A DNA stretch of 64,000 nt, from NCBI GenBank assembly GCA_029891385.1, contig CM057233.1, positions 11,721,460 through 11,785,459 on the forward strand, written 5' to 3'. A program made the translations under genes and the position numbers. Source of the DNA: Erythroxylum novogranatense (lineage: Eukaryota > Streptophyta > Magnoliopsida > Malpighiales > Erythroxylaceae). Positions within the stretch are counted from its first letter, which is position 1. Each line of letters begins with the position of its first letter. The notes under the pieces are model-generated. The model did not search any database. It had not been told where the DNA came from and saw nothing but the letters and a program-made list of their open reading frames with translations. Below, one piece after another: positions 51,401 through 63,323 of the stretch.

Positions 51401-52992
51401 AATTGCCCCTCCATTTAAGCAATCTTCCACCATTGCCCCTGCACAGGATTTTGAAAAACGAACTACTTGCGTCCTGTTTTCAAGCATCTAAACGAAATAA
51501 TTTGGACAAACTTTCTTCTTGAAAATTGTTCCTCTAGATCATACGAATCCAACGCCACCGACCGCGCTCAATTCGGATTAGAAACGAAGAAGTTATAGAT
51601 GAAATACTATCGGACCTTCACAAAATCCGAGACTGAACATTACGCGAATTTAATTCTAAAAATTAACAATCTTAGGGATGAAATTAAATTTCGATCCCTT
51701 CATAAGAGTTGTATCCCTATATCTTAACTTTATTTTCCCTCAAGAATAAACTCAATCGGAGCTGTACAGCTCCCGAATTCTGCAAAATACCAAACCATGT
51801 TCAGAAAATTATCCATCTTATAACCTATAACATAATCTCTCACTTTGGTTCAATCAATCTCTTTCCATTTAATCTCCTAAAAATCATAATTCTTCATAAA
51901 AATGAACGTAATTATCTTAGGAATCCAACGCTTCAAGAATCAAATCAATCGGATGTCGGACGAAGGAATTATAAGCAAAAGATTACAAATGGGATCGGAT
52001 TAAAAACAAAGTATCGGAACTTCAAAACCGAAGTTTTCAAAAATCATATCTCTCGATCTCGAACTCAGAATTTGACAAATTTGGTGTCAATAAAAAGATC
52101 AAAGGAAGCTCTACAACTTTCCTGAAGAACTCAAAATCAAATTAGGTCTCAAAAGAGGTTGAAAACTCAATCAAAGATTTTGTCCAAAACAGTTTTTCCT
52201 AAACGACTTCCAATTTTTAAATCGCTCATAACTCCTAGCCCCGATATCGAAAAATTGCAAACTTTATATCAATGGAAAGATAAAAACATCATCTAAAACT
52301 TTCATGAAGACCACTTACTCCAATTCTAACTAATTCTATACAACGAGTGGCCTCAAAACATAGAACACACAAATATATTCTTAATAGCATTTTCAAAACA
52401 AAGCATATCTTCAGAAATTCATATCTCTCAATCCCGACATCGAAAAATAACAAACTTTATGTCCACAAAAAGCTCTCGACAGAGGCTACAATTTTCATGT
52501 TGATCATTTTCTCAAATTTGACCTAAATCAAAAAGTCAACTTTTCCCTCAAAAAGTCAAACTTCAAACGAACTTTGACTGATCATAACTCTCACTCCCGA
52601 TATAAAAAAATATCAAACTTTATGGCTACAGAAAACTCTTGACATAAACTACAAGTTTCCAGAAGATCATTTTCTCAAATTCTCCCAAAATCAAAAAGTC
52701 AACTCTCAAGTCAAACATTTTATCTTCAAAAGTCAAACTTTCTAAATTCTTCAAATTTTCACACTATTTCTTTTTAATTCTTGCTATTTAACTTCATTTC
52801 AATCAACTTATCCACTTTCTTCTCATAATCCATATAAATTCACTCAAATATCAAAGTCTTCAAAATTAAACAATTCTTCTCATAATTTTTTTTCATCAAA
52901 TTTCCTTAAATTCATAATTTTCTCACCAATTTCTTTTTCACTTAAATTCATTTTAATATTTCTAATTTTCATCAAAAGTTCGGGGTCCAATA
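48488..52992 (-). repeat. 5' LTR of level-2 element (4505 bp)
   Basis: An uninterrupted copy of the giant LTR. It carries the same internal repeats as the split copy and shows the empty MULE target: near 52590 the sequence CTCACTCCC occurs once, without an insert. The outer end is CCAATA instead of CCAACA. Confidence 0.9.
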
Positions 52993-52997
52993 TGAAA
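52993..52997. repeat. TSD of level-2 element, right copy
   Basis: TGAAA, identical to 20467-20471. Confidence 0.85.
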
Positions 52998-55880
52998 AGT
53001 GTCATTGCATAGTGAAAAATGTTATCACATCAACACAACATGTTCAATCAATCATCAATATCAAATGCTCAATTTATGCACATACTTGACAATTCATAGA
53101 TGCAATGCACAAACAAACGGCTCGAGGGTTCCATGGAAACAAAAGGGAGAAACCGAAGTTTACACCCTGAATGAAATGAGTCCATTCGGAACTCATAGGC
53201 CACAAGCGGGCAGCCGGGAGAAGGCTCTTGTCTACGTGCACGTGACGAACGAAATGGTTCCACTCTCGCCCAAACAAAAGCACATAATCATACTCTTTCG
53301 TGCTCTTTTCTTTCTTTTTCCAAATATACAAAATTCCATGAATTTTCCCAAGGCATAACGTAAAATGTTCAATGCATTTTCATCTTTATTTTGAAATTCA
53401 ACAGAAAGGTTCATATGCTGAATATATAGCAATTTTGGCAAATCATTCAATAGAAACAAAACGATATTTTTGAAATGATTGAAACCATTCTTGATTTGGG
53501 AGAAAACTTTAATGGCTTATTACTAAATTATAAACATGAAACCCACCAGGAATTTCCTTGCTTGGATACATGCTCAAAAGAAGCCTCTCCTCGATCCTCT
53601 TGCCTTCCTTAATTTCCTTTATCAAAATGTACAAATCCCATTCAATAAAAATACAATCTGAGGACCCAAATATCGCATATTCACTAAGATAAATTCTAAA
53701 GCCTCCAAGATCATTCAATTGATTTCAGTAATCCATAAGTGATACTCCAAACAAAAAGGGACTATCCTTATGTTGAGACTAAATCTTTACCCAATTTCTC
53801 TCCAAAATTTAAGATTCTTAGAGACTGAATTTCAGTTTCATTTCTCCACAAAACATATAGCTTTAAGCCTCTAGTTCACAACGAATCAAAAATCACTTCA
53901 TTCGAACCTCTACACCAAAAGTTACGCCCAAGATATACTTAAATTACCAAAACTCATCGCTGCTGGAAATAGGGGCTCGCCATGGTGGTTTCATTGTCAT
54001 GCATGAGCACACACAATGTCTTGGCCATGCAATTAACCACGCACGTCGCGGCGAACATAGGTTCGCACGTTGGGACGAACCCTTCCCCGCACCTCGCGAC
54101 GAATTTAATTTTCGTTCGTCGCGACGAACTCGCACGTCGCGGCGTGTTCATACGCACGTCGCGACGTACGGGCCTGGAGAATGACTCCGAACCTGACTTT
54201 TCGCCATTTCTTTAACCAAAATCTTCCCATCTCTTAAAAATAATTCATGTTAATCTTAACCCATCATCCCTACTTCCATTCTAACTCATTTCTACCCAAA
54301 AATTGTTCACAAACATAACAAAATCACTAACCCTAAGGCACCTTCCATCGACAACTCATTTCAAACATTTCACTACATTTTTCACTTTAATCAAACCCTA
54401 AACACGATCCATTCAACAAATCAAGAAGGGATGATGCTTCTACTTACTTGTTTTGGCTTCAAACCTTCAAGGATTGACAAACCCTAACTTTCTCCTCTTC
54501 TCTCTTCTTCTTCCTCCACAACTTCCTCTTCTCTTCTTTTTAATTTCTTATTTCCTTCTCTTATTTATACTCTTAATGAGTGGGGAAAGTCCATTTTGCC
54601 CTCCCACAAGCCTTACAACTCTTAGACTTAAGTACCATGCCCAAATTACCCTTATATATTCTTATAACCTTAAATTTCATAAATTCAAAATCTTCGAAAC
54701 TGAATTAAATTTTGATTCCTTCAAATAATTGCAGTCCCATGCCTCTAACTTATTTAGAAACAGTAATCAACTTGATTAGGTCTCTACCAATCAAGATATC
54801 ATCACAATACTAAATCGTGCTCAGAAAATATCTAACTCACTTCGGCTCAAACAACCTCTAGACGATCATAATTTCCCATCATAAGGTAGGTAATTGTCTT
54901 AGGAATCCAACGCTTCAAAAATCAGATTAATCGGATGTCGGTCGGAAAGATTAGAACCAAAAGACTGAAAAGGGTTGGTCACCCTAACGGTAACAAAATT
55001 TCTGAAATTTCTATCTGTACATGCTAAGGTCCAAAATGGCATACTTATAACAATGAAAAGATCAGAATATAATCAAAAATGTTCACGAGGAATTCAAAAG
55101 CAATAGCAACCTCTAATTAGGTCAATTTGTCGATCAAAGCTTCTGCCTAAGAATGTCTCATCCTATACTTCATCTAAACTTATAAACTTTCAAATCTCCC
55201 AAATTTCATAACCAGAAATATCATATAGATCACTGAACTTAATTCAAAACATATCTATCTATAATTTGCTTCAAATCACATTACACACCTAATTGTACAT
55301 TGATGAACAGTTTCACAATTACTTAACTTGTCTCAAAGCATCGCATATACAATTCTACACTAAGAACATTTACAAAAGCAAAGTCAAATAACCGCAACTT
55401 TGATTGATCATAACTTCCACTCCCGATATCGAAACATATCATACTTTATGGCTACAAAGAGCTCTCAACAAAAGCTACAATTTTCCTTAAGATCATTTTC
55501 TCAAAATCTGCCTAAATAAAAAATCAACTCTTTCTACTCCAAAATGTCAACTTTCTCAATTCTTCAAATTCTCATTCTTTCACTATTTATTTATTTCATA
55601 TTCGTCAACTCCATTTCAATCAACTCATTCACTTTAACTTTCTCTAACAAATTTCATAATACAACCAAATTTACTCAAACCTCATATCAAACTCATTTCG
55701 TGTACTAACCTCAAAATATCATCTTAATTTGTCCAAACTAGCATTGTTCACCCAAAACCTTAAACATAACCATTCAAATTCATAAATTTCTCTTCCTTTA
55801 CACATGACTAAGTCACCTCAATGTCCTCGTTAAATGTCAAATTATAATTCACAAACCTGACAAAAGTTCGGGGTCCAACA
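52998..55880 (-). repeat. solo LTR, right part
   Basis: This is the larger half of the level-1 LTR. It shares with the level-2 LTR the segments around 54900-54960 (GGAATCCAACGCTTCAA, ATCGGATGTCGG) and 55400-55500 (CACTCCCGATATCGAAA, AAACTTTATGGCTACA-type). It also holds the palindrome cluster at 54041-54171. No gene is present. Confidence 0.85.
54041..54171. repeat. cluster of CGTCGCGACG-type palindromes
   Basis: Six related copies, GCACGTCGCGGCGAAC and variants, lie near 54041, 54064, 54089, 54112, 54131 and 54153. The best copies contain the perfect palindrome CGTCGCGACG. The block is GC- and CpG-rich within AT-rich LTR DNA. Confidence 0.9.
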
Positions 55881-55885
55881 AAAAC
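55881..55885. repeat. TSD of solo LTR, right copy
   Basis: AAAAC, identical to 19387-19391. Confidence 0.8.
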
Positions 55886-56339
55886 AATAGAAAGAGCACT
55901 TTTTTCATACCTTCAATCATCATAATCAAGATCTTTAAATCATCGTCATCAATTGCATTATGATTTGATTATTTATCACTATTATATTTGGAAAAGTATA
56001 ATAATTTTCATATAATACATCCTCAATATAGTCTTCATGACTTTCTATGATAAGATTACCTTAAAATGTGGTAATTTCTAGTATACTGGGATTAACATCT
56101 CTCCTATAGAATGATTACATATCCTCATCTTCAATTTTGAGAGCTATATTATTTAGATGCGATTCAATCTCTTGATGTACTTCATCACTATCTTTGTTGA
56201 CTAAGTTTTACCTCTAATAAAAACCCCAATATCCGTAAGTATACGGATCGTAACTTGATAGTATCAAAGATGTCAATCCCATACAGAATTGACGACTTGA
56301 GAAGTTCCCTTGTGTATGTATTTGTTTATTTTGTAGTGT
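55881..56339 (-). mobile_element. CACTA-like remnant, right side of the nest
   Basis: It continues the host sequence interrupted at 19391. On the minus strand a short acidic reading region (DEVHQEIESH, then ESHEDYIEDVLYENYY) resembles the acidic tail of plant CACTA proteins, with stops. TTTTGTAGTG ends at 56339. The evidence is weak. Confidence 0.3.
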
Positions 56340-56399
56340 ACAATTCATATTTCAAGTTTTCGTAAGGGTGAAAATTGTGTATTACATTAAGGGGGGAAA

Positions 56400-57360
56400 A
56401 CTGGGTTGATTTAGGCCATATTAGACAAAGTGGTCTTCTTGAAAGTTGTAGTTTATCCTCTTAGTTTTCCAAAGGTATAAAGTTTGTAAAATTTGGGTAT
56501 CGGAGTTGAGAGATATGAGTGTTGTAAGTGATGATGTTGTATGGGAGGTATAAACATGACAACTATGGTGAATGTTGAGAGTTTGTATATTTTATGAGTT
56601 ATTTGAGTTGAGATTTGGGATTTTAATGCATTCAAATTGGTAATTGAATGTTTGAGGAGTGTTATTACACTTGAAGGGTTCAATTTGGCGAGATTATGAG
56701 TGTATATGGTGTTAGAATGGATGTTGGAAGCATTGGAGAGGCTTTGGAAGGAGTTTTGGGTCACCCATGTCCATTTAACGGACATTAGGTCCGTCTAACG
56801 GACCTCCTAAGGTGAAAAAGGACCCTCAACCCATGTCTGTTTAACGAACGTTCTCGGATGAAAAATAGCTTTTCAGCCAGTGTATGTCCATTTAACGGAC
56901 ATCCACGGGTCTGCTATAGTAAATTGTGATTTTGACCACTTAAGAGGCCGAATATCTCTTTGATGTCTCATAGATGTTGTAGATCTCGATGTCTTCTTTC
57001 CAACCATCTAAAAACGAAATCAATCCGATAATTGTAGAAAAAGTTATGGCAATCGTGCCAAGACATGTTTAGTTTGGGTAAGGACATAAACATACTGGAT
57101 TCTTTTGGCCATAACTTCTTCGTCCGACTTCCAAATTAAGTGATTCTCAAAGAATTGGATTCCTAACACGTTTTGGTACCTCTCCACAAAAATTGGTAGC
57201 TTTTGGTTTTGAATTCAAAAAGATTGATTCAAGCTAGTGAGGGTTTGTTGAAATAACCCCAAAAGGAAACCGGCTTACGCTTTTTGACTCCGAATCAGAT
57301 AGTTGGACTCTAGGAACGGGGTCCAATACCTTGGTTGGGCTTCTGGAATGGAGCCCAACA
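56400..57360 (+). repeat. gypsy LTR fragment, plus orientation
   Basis: It holds the same modules as the level-2 LTR in reverse: GAAAGTTGTAG-TTATCC, TATAAAGTTTGTAAAATT, GAGTTGAGAGATATGAG, later CATAACTTCTTCGTCCGACTTC and TTGGATTCCTAA. The end GGAGCCCAACA (57350-57360) looks like an LTR terminus. The 5' limit is not resolved. The copia fragment starts directly after it. Confidence 0.55.
56767..56902. repeat. cluster of GTCC-TTTAAC-GGAC palindromes
   Basis: Four imperfect palindromes occur: TGTCCATTTAACGGACA at about 56768, GGTCCGTCTAACGGACC at 56788, a weaker TGTCTGTTTAACGAACG at 56834, and ATGTCCATTTAACGGACAT at 56884. Spacers are unrelated. Confidence 0.88.
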
Positions 57361-58371
57361 AGCCTTATGTTTATAAAAGAATACAAGAAGGCAAGGGTAC
57401 TTTCCTAATCCTGTATGTTGATGATATTCTGCTCATTGGGAATGATGTGGGCATGTTATCTACAGTTAAAGGATAGTTGCATGAACATTTTTCAATGATG
57501 GATTTAGGAGAGACTAACTATGTTCTAGGGATTAAACTTATAAGGGATCGTAAAAACAAACTGACATTCTTGTCTCAATTAACCTACATTGAGAATATGC
57601 TCAATAAGTTCACCATGAAATATTCCAAGAGGGGTTTCATACCTACTAGACATGGAATTAGACTTTCAAAGGAACAAACACCTAAAACCCAAGCGGAGAT
57701 TGAATGCATGCGTAACGTTCCATTTTGTTTTGGTAGTTTGAAGTTTAATATATGCAATGCTTTGCACTAGACCGGATATCTGTTATGCATTGGGACTGGT
57801 AAGCAGATTTCAGTCCAATTCAGGAATGGAGCATTATAGTACAGTTAAGTATATACTTGAATATCTTTATAGGACGAAGAACTTAATGCTTGTTTGCTGA
57901 GGAAGTCACCTTATTCTGATAGGATATACAGACTCTGATTTCGAATCAGATGTTGATTCAAGGAAATCAACTTTTGGTTCTATATTTACTTTAGGAGGTG
58001 GGGCCATCGTTTGCAGGAGTGTCAAACAATCTTGTATTGCTGATTCAACTATAGAGGCTAAGTATATTGCTGCTTGTGAAGCAATAAAGGAAGCAGTCTA
58101 GCATAAAAAACCATTACACTTTATTGTGATAATAAGGGGTAGTAGCTAATTTTGAAGAACCTCAGAAGCACAAAGTTGCTAAACACATTGAGCGAAGGTA
58201 TCATCTCATAAGGGAGACAATACAATGTGGAGAGGTGAATGTGGTAAAGATTCCTATGGAGCAAAACCTTGTTGATCCGTTTACGAAGACGCTGTCTGAA
58301 AAGAGTTGTAAGGGTCACCTAGCAGTGATGGGAATGAGGGATATGTCAAACTTGCTTTACGGTAAGTGATA
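57361..58371 (+). pseudogene. copia pol fragment: RT and RNase H of a second copia family
   Basis: It starts inside RT (KRIQEGKGTFLILYVDDILL, YVDD near 57417), then MDLGETNYVLGIKLIRDR. A frameshift occurs near 57722. RNase H follows with GYTDSDFESDVDSRKSTFG (about 57925) and STIEAKYIAACEA (about 58048), and the tail ends VDPFTKTLSEKS ... TGA near 58371. The 5' portion (gag, protease, integrase) is missing, replaced by the gypsy LTR fragment. It differs from the 1-3459 family at many positions. Confidence 0.87.
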
Positions 58372-58375
58372 AATT

Positions 58376-60000
58376 GTTGGAGTTATGCAAATATAATGCC
58401 CTAGTGAGCAAGTGTACTTACATATAACTTAATCTTCTTCAGTTATAGTTTTGTAATGAAAATATTTATTATTAATAAAACAAAAGAGTTTGGTTTTTAT
58501 GAGCATTATATATCTAGTCATAAGGTACTGAGATTCTTTTGTAAGTAATATATATATAGATAGAGATGTATAGGAAACATGTATATTATAAGAATCTAAA
58601 ATAATGGATTCACAGTTGAATAATCAAGTTGGCCGCTTGATTGTGGTTTAGACTGTAGTGTTGCGATTTATCTCCATGTAAGTAAAGGAGTTTACTTCAA
58701 GAGAATGATAAGTTTCATATCATGATAGTAGTCGACTATCAATAATGGAACTATTAAATGAATCTGGAATCAAGTATGTTTTAAAAAATAAAGTAGGCTA
58801 TTACTTTAGTCTTAAAACATACATTTTAGCATTTGCTTATTATGGACCACAATCTTGATGAGTAGTGAACTCATATGTGTTTCATTATAATTCTTGATAT
58901 GATCAAAATGGATTTTTACAGAGTATTAATCTAGTGTCTACATGTTGGAATTATTAATTGAAACATGTATTAGGGAACATTCTCTTAAATAAAGAGTTTA
59001 TAGTGATATCATAACTTCTAGATATTTTATGGGGATTGGCGATTAAACTGGCGCTAGGAGTTTAATGGACTAGCTACCCATCAAATCTTAACACTAAGAA
59101 GAGATCTAGTATGTTAATCACCATATAGAGTAAAATGGGAGGTCTAAAAGGAAAAATCAACATAAGGCCAAAACGGTAATTTTACCCTTTATTGTGTGGA
59201 TGACTATAATAAGGTTTGCAATTGGACATATTATTTGAAATATGTGTTCTCATAATATTTAGTAATTCAAGAGTTTAACTAATTGTCTTTAGTGGAATGA
59301 CATTTAGTTAATAAGCTAGAATTAATTATAGTGAGATTAAATTAATTATGGGCTTATTAGAGCTTGAATTATCTTAGTCCAATAAGATTCCCCACTTGGC
59401 TTCAAGGAAGGTTATCAAGCAAAGTAAGAAACATAAATGAAGGTTTTAAAGCCCATGATTGAATGTTAGGCTTACACTAATTAATGATTAATTAGAAGCC
59501 CAAATGAACATTTAGAAATGGTCTAGACTTTGGTTTAATTTAATTAATTAGATTAATTATATTAAAACAAAATTCTTAAAGAAATAAAAGGGAATTTTGG
59601 TATTTAATGGCTGACTGTGTAATTAAAAGAGACGAGAAGAGTCTCATTTAATGACTTCTTTATGTTTGATTAAAGAAAGTTATGATGCATTGGATGCTCC
59701 TCTCTTCTCTCTTTTCATGCATTACCGAAATTTACAAGGTGAAAGAGAGGCGTTCTTGCATTTTTATCTCTCTCTCCTTTCATGCATGTGTGAGCTGAAA
59801 TTTGCATGAGAAGTGTCTCATATTTGGCTTCTTTCTTCTAAGAAAAATCTCCTCCAAAGTTTTCTTCTCTTTTCCCACCAAAGGATCTTGTTAACTAAGT
59901 TGTCCAAGAAGAACAAGTGGTAGTTCAGATTGGTTGAGGATACAATATCGAGAAGAGGAAACAATAACAAGAAGAAGAGGATACATCACTTTGGAGAGCA
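58376..60000 (+). repeat. 3' LTR of the second copia family (right end unresolved)
   Basis: It begins TGTTGGAGTTATGC just after the pol stop, with ATAATGCCCTAG shortly after. This recalls the TGTTGGAATTATGCCCTAGAG start of Angela-type LTRs with a short insertion. No clear purine tract precedes it. I could not fix the 3' end; 60000 is nominal. No gene is present. Confidence 0.5.
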
Positions 60001-60925
60001 TATATTGCCAAGGATAGGATAGCACAGCGAGGAGTTAAAACTGTAGCGAAGGAGTCGTAATATTTCTACCATTTTGTTCTAAAAAAGTTTTGAAATCTAC
60101 CGTTTAGCCAAATCTTGCATGTTTTCTTTTATGATTCAACATCTGATAGGAAGAGAAGAGCAATCTTGGAGTAAAGAAAGAAGTTCGATTGAGATCCAAT
60201 CCAAAGCATCAATATTTAAAATCAATGAGAATTAACTCCTCTTTTAAAGTTCTTTGCTATTTATTATTGGTTTTCGTTGTTTAAGTATGTACTAATTTTG
60301 GATATAGATCTAGATGGAAAAAACCGTATAACCTATTCTTTGGATTGATTTCTTCTTTTAATTAAAGACTTATATTTTCTTCTTAATTATTTACATGTAT
60401 TACATAGAATTAAGATATGCTAGCATTTTACTTCAATTTTAGATTTCATTTATAAGGATTGAGAAATCATATGTATGAAGAGACCATAGCATGAATAATA
60501 ATAGTTATAATGAAATCTAAAGATAGGCTACATAATTTTTGGGTTAGAGTTAAATTTATCATGAAAATTTATAAAACAAGATGATGGGTTCTTAGGGATT
60601 TTAATTAGAAAGAAATTTCAACCAATCAATTAAGGATAGAGATTGTATACCCTGAGAAAAAAATGGTAATAACTTTAGAATTCTTATTGGTCCAAGAGAC
60701 TGGGGTTGATCATTAAATCAAAATAAATATAAGCATAAAAATTTTTATGTGAATTCTTATCTAGATCTTGTTTATCTATTGGTTGCTTTAGTCTTGTTTC
60801 ATCACTTTGGTTTGGTATTTTATTTTACTTTAGTTCATATTTTCCTTTTAATTCAATTATTAGTTTTATTAAATTAGATATTAGAAAGAAAATTAGTGTT
60901 AGTAGTTGTAATTAATATGGGATCG
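60000..60925. other. AT-rich DNA, nothing recognised
   Basis: It may include the end of the copia LTR. No domain-bearing frame was seen. Confidence 0.4.
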
Positions 60926-61028
60926 ATCCTCATATTCTCTTAATCTATAATATAAGAATGATCTCATTTTCTCTTAATCTATAATATAAGAATGATCTCA
61001 TTTTCTCTTAAGCTATAATATAAGAATG
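60926..61028 (+). repeat. 34-bp tandem repeat, three copies
   Basis: Units start at 60926 (35 bp, slightly diverged), 60961 and 60995, each ending CTATAATATAAGAATG. The last two differ at one base. Confidence 0.95.
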
Positions 61029-62204
61029 ATAGGGACACTTTCTTATTGATCTTTAGGATATTTTAATTGGATAAACATTATCACAAAATAAGTTTTAGAA
61101 CTATTTTAGGGACTAAAACTTAAAAAACTTATATTTTTATTAATCTATTTATTTTTCATTATTTGTTTATTTTAGAACCTTCTTTCTTGACCTTTTGTTC
61201 ACTATAGGTACTGTACTATTCCATTATTCACTAGGATAGAGTCTAGCAATATTAGGCTAAGATTAAAGGCCAATACATTTTAGATTAAGTGTAATATGAT
61301 TCAAATGATGTAATAAATTATGCAATTTTATAGGCTTCCATATGAGGTTATAAATGCATACATTGAAAATCGTTTGTAGATCTACAATATGTTGAAGATT
61401 AATGAAGCCTCAAAGGATTTAATTAGTTGATGTTCCCTTTTACAATGAGGGATTGAGCTAAATCATGGTTGAAGTCTCCATCTTCTGGATCCATTATTGC
61501 TTGGAATATGATAGATGAAAAATTTTAAGTTAGGTATTTCCCTCCAATATAAGTAGTAAAACTTAGGAATGATATCTTCTCCTTTCAATGATGATAGAGT
61601 AAGATGTTGAATGAGATATGGGAGAGATGGAAGGAACTATTTATAAAGTTACCACATCATAGAATCAATTTGGGACTCTATATCCAAATATTTCATAGTG
61701 GATTGAACTATCCAACTAAGTAATTGAATGATAAATCTTTAGGTAAGACTACTAACTTTGAAACTCCTAAAGAATTGTAAGAGTTAATTGAAAACATTGC
61801 CATGAGCAAGTATCAGTAGGAAAATTTAAGGATGAGTAACTCAATTAACTCAAGTGATACTATATGATATTTATATTGGTGGACATCCCAATCACAATTG
61901 TCAAGCACTTTACAATAGGTGAAAATTGATCGAGCAAGTTAACTTTGCACGGAAATGATCTTTAAATATGGCCCTATATTGATACTTACAATTAGATAAA
62001 CTATCTAAACTTTTCATGTAATAATCAAAATACACATGGATTTTAATAACAGTAGTAATAAGAAAGGAAACTAGGTCTTGAGGAGCTTATAAAAAACTTT
62101 TATCACTACATATAAGACTTACTTCTAAAGTTTAAAAGAGTCACTTTGAATGTAATATGATTATATCAATAAGTTAGAAAATTAGATTGGATAGCTTACT
62201 AAGG
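61029..62204. other. AT-rich intergenic DNA, nothing recognised
   Basis: There is no domain-bearing reading frame, RNA gene or clear repeat. Confidence 0.45.
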
Positions 62205-62300
62205 GGGTGTTTGTTTCCATTTAATTTTTAGTTTTTGTTTTTGTTTTCAAATTTAGTAAAAAAACATGTTCGTTTGAATTTTTAGAGATATAGAAAATGG
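62205..62300 (+). mobile_element. hAT/MITE-like end
   Basis: GGGGGTGTTTGTTTCCATTT followed by a T-rich run resembles the MITE-like block at 7984-8680. No partner end was found in the following sequence. Confidence 0.3.
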
Positions 62301-62666
62301 AAAGATGAAAACAAAAGATTAAACAGTGATAGAATCCTCTTGAAAATGAGCTTCGGCTATCATAGTTTGAAATTGATTTTTGTAGGAGTAGAAATCACTA
62401 AGCTTCAATATGGTAATCCTTAAAGTACTCTTTAAGTCTAGGATCTTAATCAATGGAACTCCATTTCTTAAGATCTCGTTTAGTGCTCTTAGTGTGTGTA
62501 GTAGGATCAGCCAATGCAATAGGTCAAATGAAATCCACAATCAACTCAATACCATACCTAACCATGCAAGATAAGAGAACCAAGAAGATCACAAATGGAA
62601 ATATATGAAACTTCATATATTTAATCTTAAAGTTTCTACATAAACTAATCCAAACTACATATAATG

Positions 62667-63323
62667 TGTTGGACCCCGAATTTTTGGTGAAAATTAGAAT
62701 ATTAAAATGAATTTAAGTGAGAAAGAAATTGGTGAGAAAATTATGAATTTAAGGAAATTTGATGAAATTAAGAAATAATTTATGAGAAAAGAATTGTTTA
62801 ATTTTGAGGATTTTGAAATTTGAGTGAATTTATATAGATTATGAGAAGAAAGTGGATGAGTTGATTGAAATGAAGTTAAATAGTAAGAAATAAATAGAAA
62901 AAGTGTGAGAATATGAAAAATTGTTAAATGTTTGACTTTTTGGCCTTTGAGAGTTGACTTTTTGATTTAGGCAAAATTCGAGAAAATGATGAACATGAAA
63001 CTTGTAGCCTCTGTCGAGAGCTTTTCGTAGACATAAAGTTTGCTATTTTTCGATGTCGGGATTGAGAGATATGATTTTCAGAAGATATGCTTTGTTTTGA
63101 AAATGTTATTAAGTATAGATTTGTGTATTCTATACTTCGAGGCTACTCGTCGTATGGATTTAGTTTGAATTGAAGTAAGTGGTATTACTGAAAGTTGTAG
63201 CTTGTATGTCGATCTTTCCGACGCCATAAAGTTTGTAATTTTTCGATATCGGGGCTAGGAGTTATGATTTTTGGAAAACCCGTTTTGTTCTTGGGTTTTC
63301 AATCCGACCCTTTTGTAATCTTT
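62667..63323 (+). repeat. gypsy LTR start, plus orientation, cut by CACTA
   Basis: TGTTGGACCCCGAATTTTTG begins at 62667. The next ~650 bp match, inverted, the first part of the level-2 LTR (52992 leftwards), including two copies of the ATAAAGTTTG-AATTTTTCGAT module. The sequence stops matching where CACTACAAG begins. Confidence 0.85.

Larger units (their letters stand above)
20472..52992 (-). mobile_element. non-autonomous gypsy-type element with giant LTRs (level 2)
   Basis: Two near-identical LTRs of ~4.5 kb in direct orientation flank only 644 bp (47844-48487). The 5' LTR is 48488-52992. The 3' LTR is 20472-24573 plus 47451-47843, split by the MULE. The 5-bp TSD TGAAA is exact (20467-20471, 52993-52997). 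A tRNA-Met primer site and a polypurine tract are present, so it was reverse transcribed. No gag or pol remains, so a relative must have supplied proteins. LTR ends and the PPT context (TTTCGAGGACGAAATTC upstream of AAGAGGGGGAGAA) resemble chromoviruses of the Tekay/Del type; this lineage call is inference. Confidence 0.9.
19392..55880 (-). mobile_element. solo Ty3/gypsy LTR (level 1 of the nest)
   Basis: On the minus strand it starts TGTTGGACCCCGAACTTTTG (at 55880) and ends with CCAGATCGGGTGTCAACA (at 19392). The two visible parts, 19392-20471 and 52998-55880, add to about 3.96 kb. Flanking 5-mers AAAAC at 19387-19391 and 55881-55885 match exactly. There is no PBS, PPT or internal region, so it is a solo LTR left by LTR-LTR recombination. 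It is related to the LTRs of the level-2 element and the fragments at 56400 and 62667, but clearly diverged. Confidence 0.88.

Noticed and set aside
51709..52125. 138-codon frame in the giant LTR
   Set aside because: Inside a repeat whose other copy lacks the same open frame; no domain.
15317..56339. One complete CACTA transposon hosting the whole nest
   Set aside because: Terminal motifs exist at both positions but the adjoining 3-bp sequences differ (tgt, tac) and coding remnants are too weak; kept only as low-confidence fragments.
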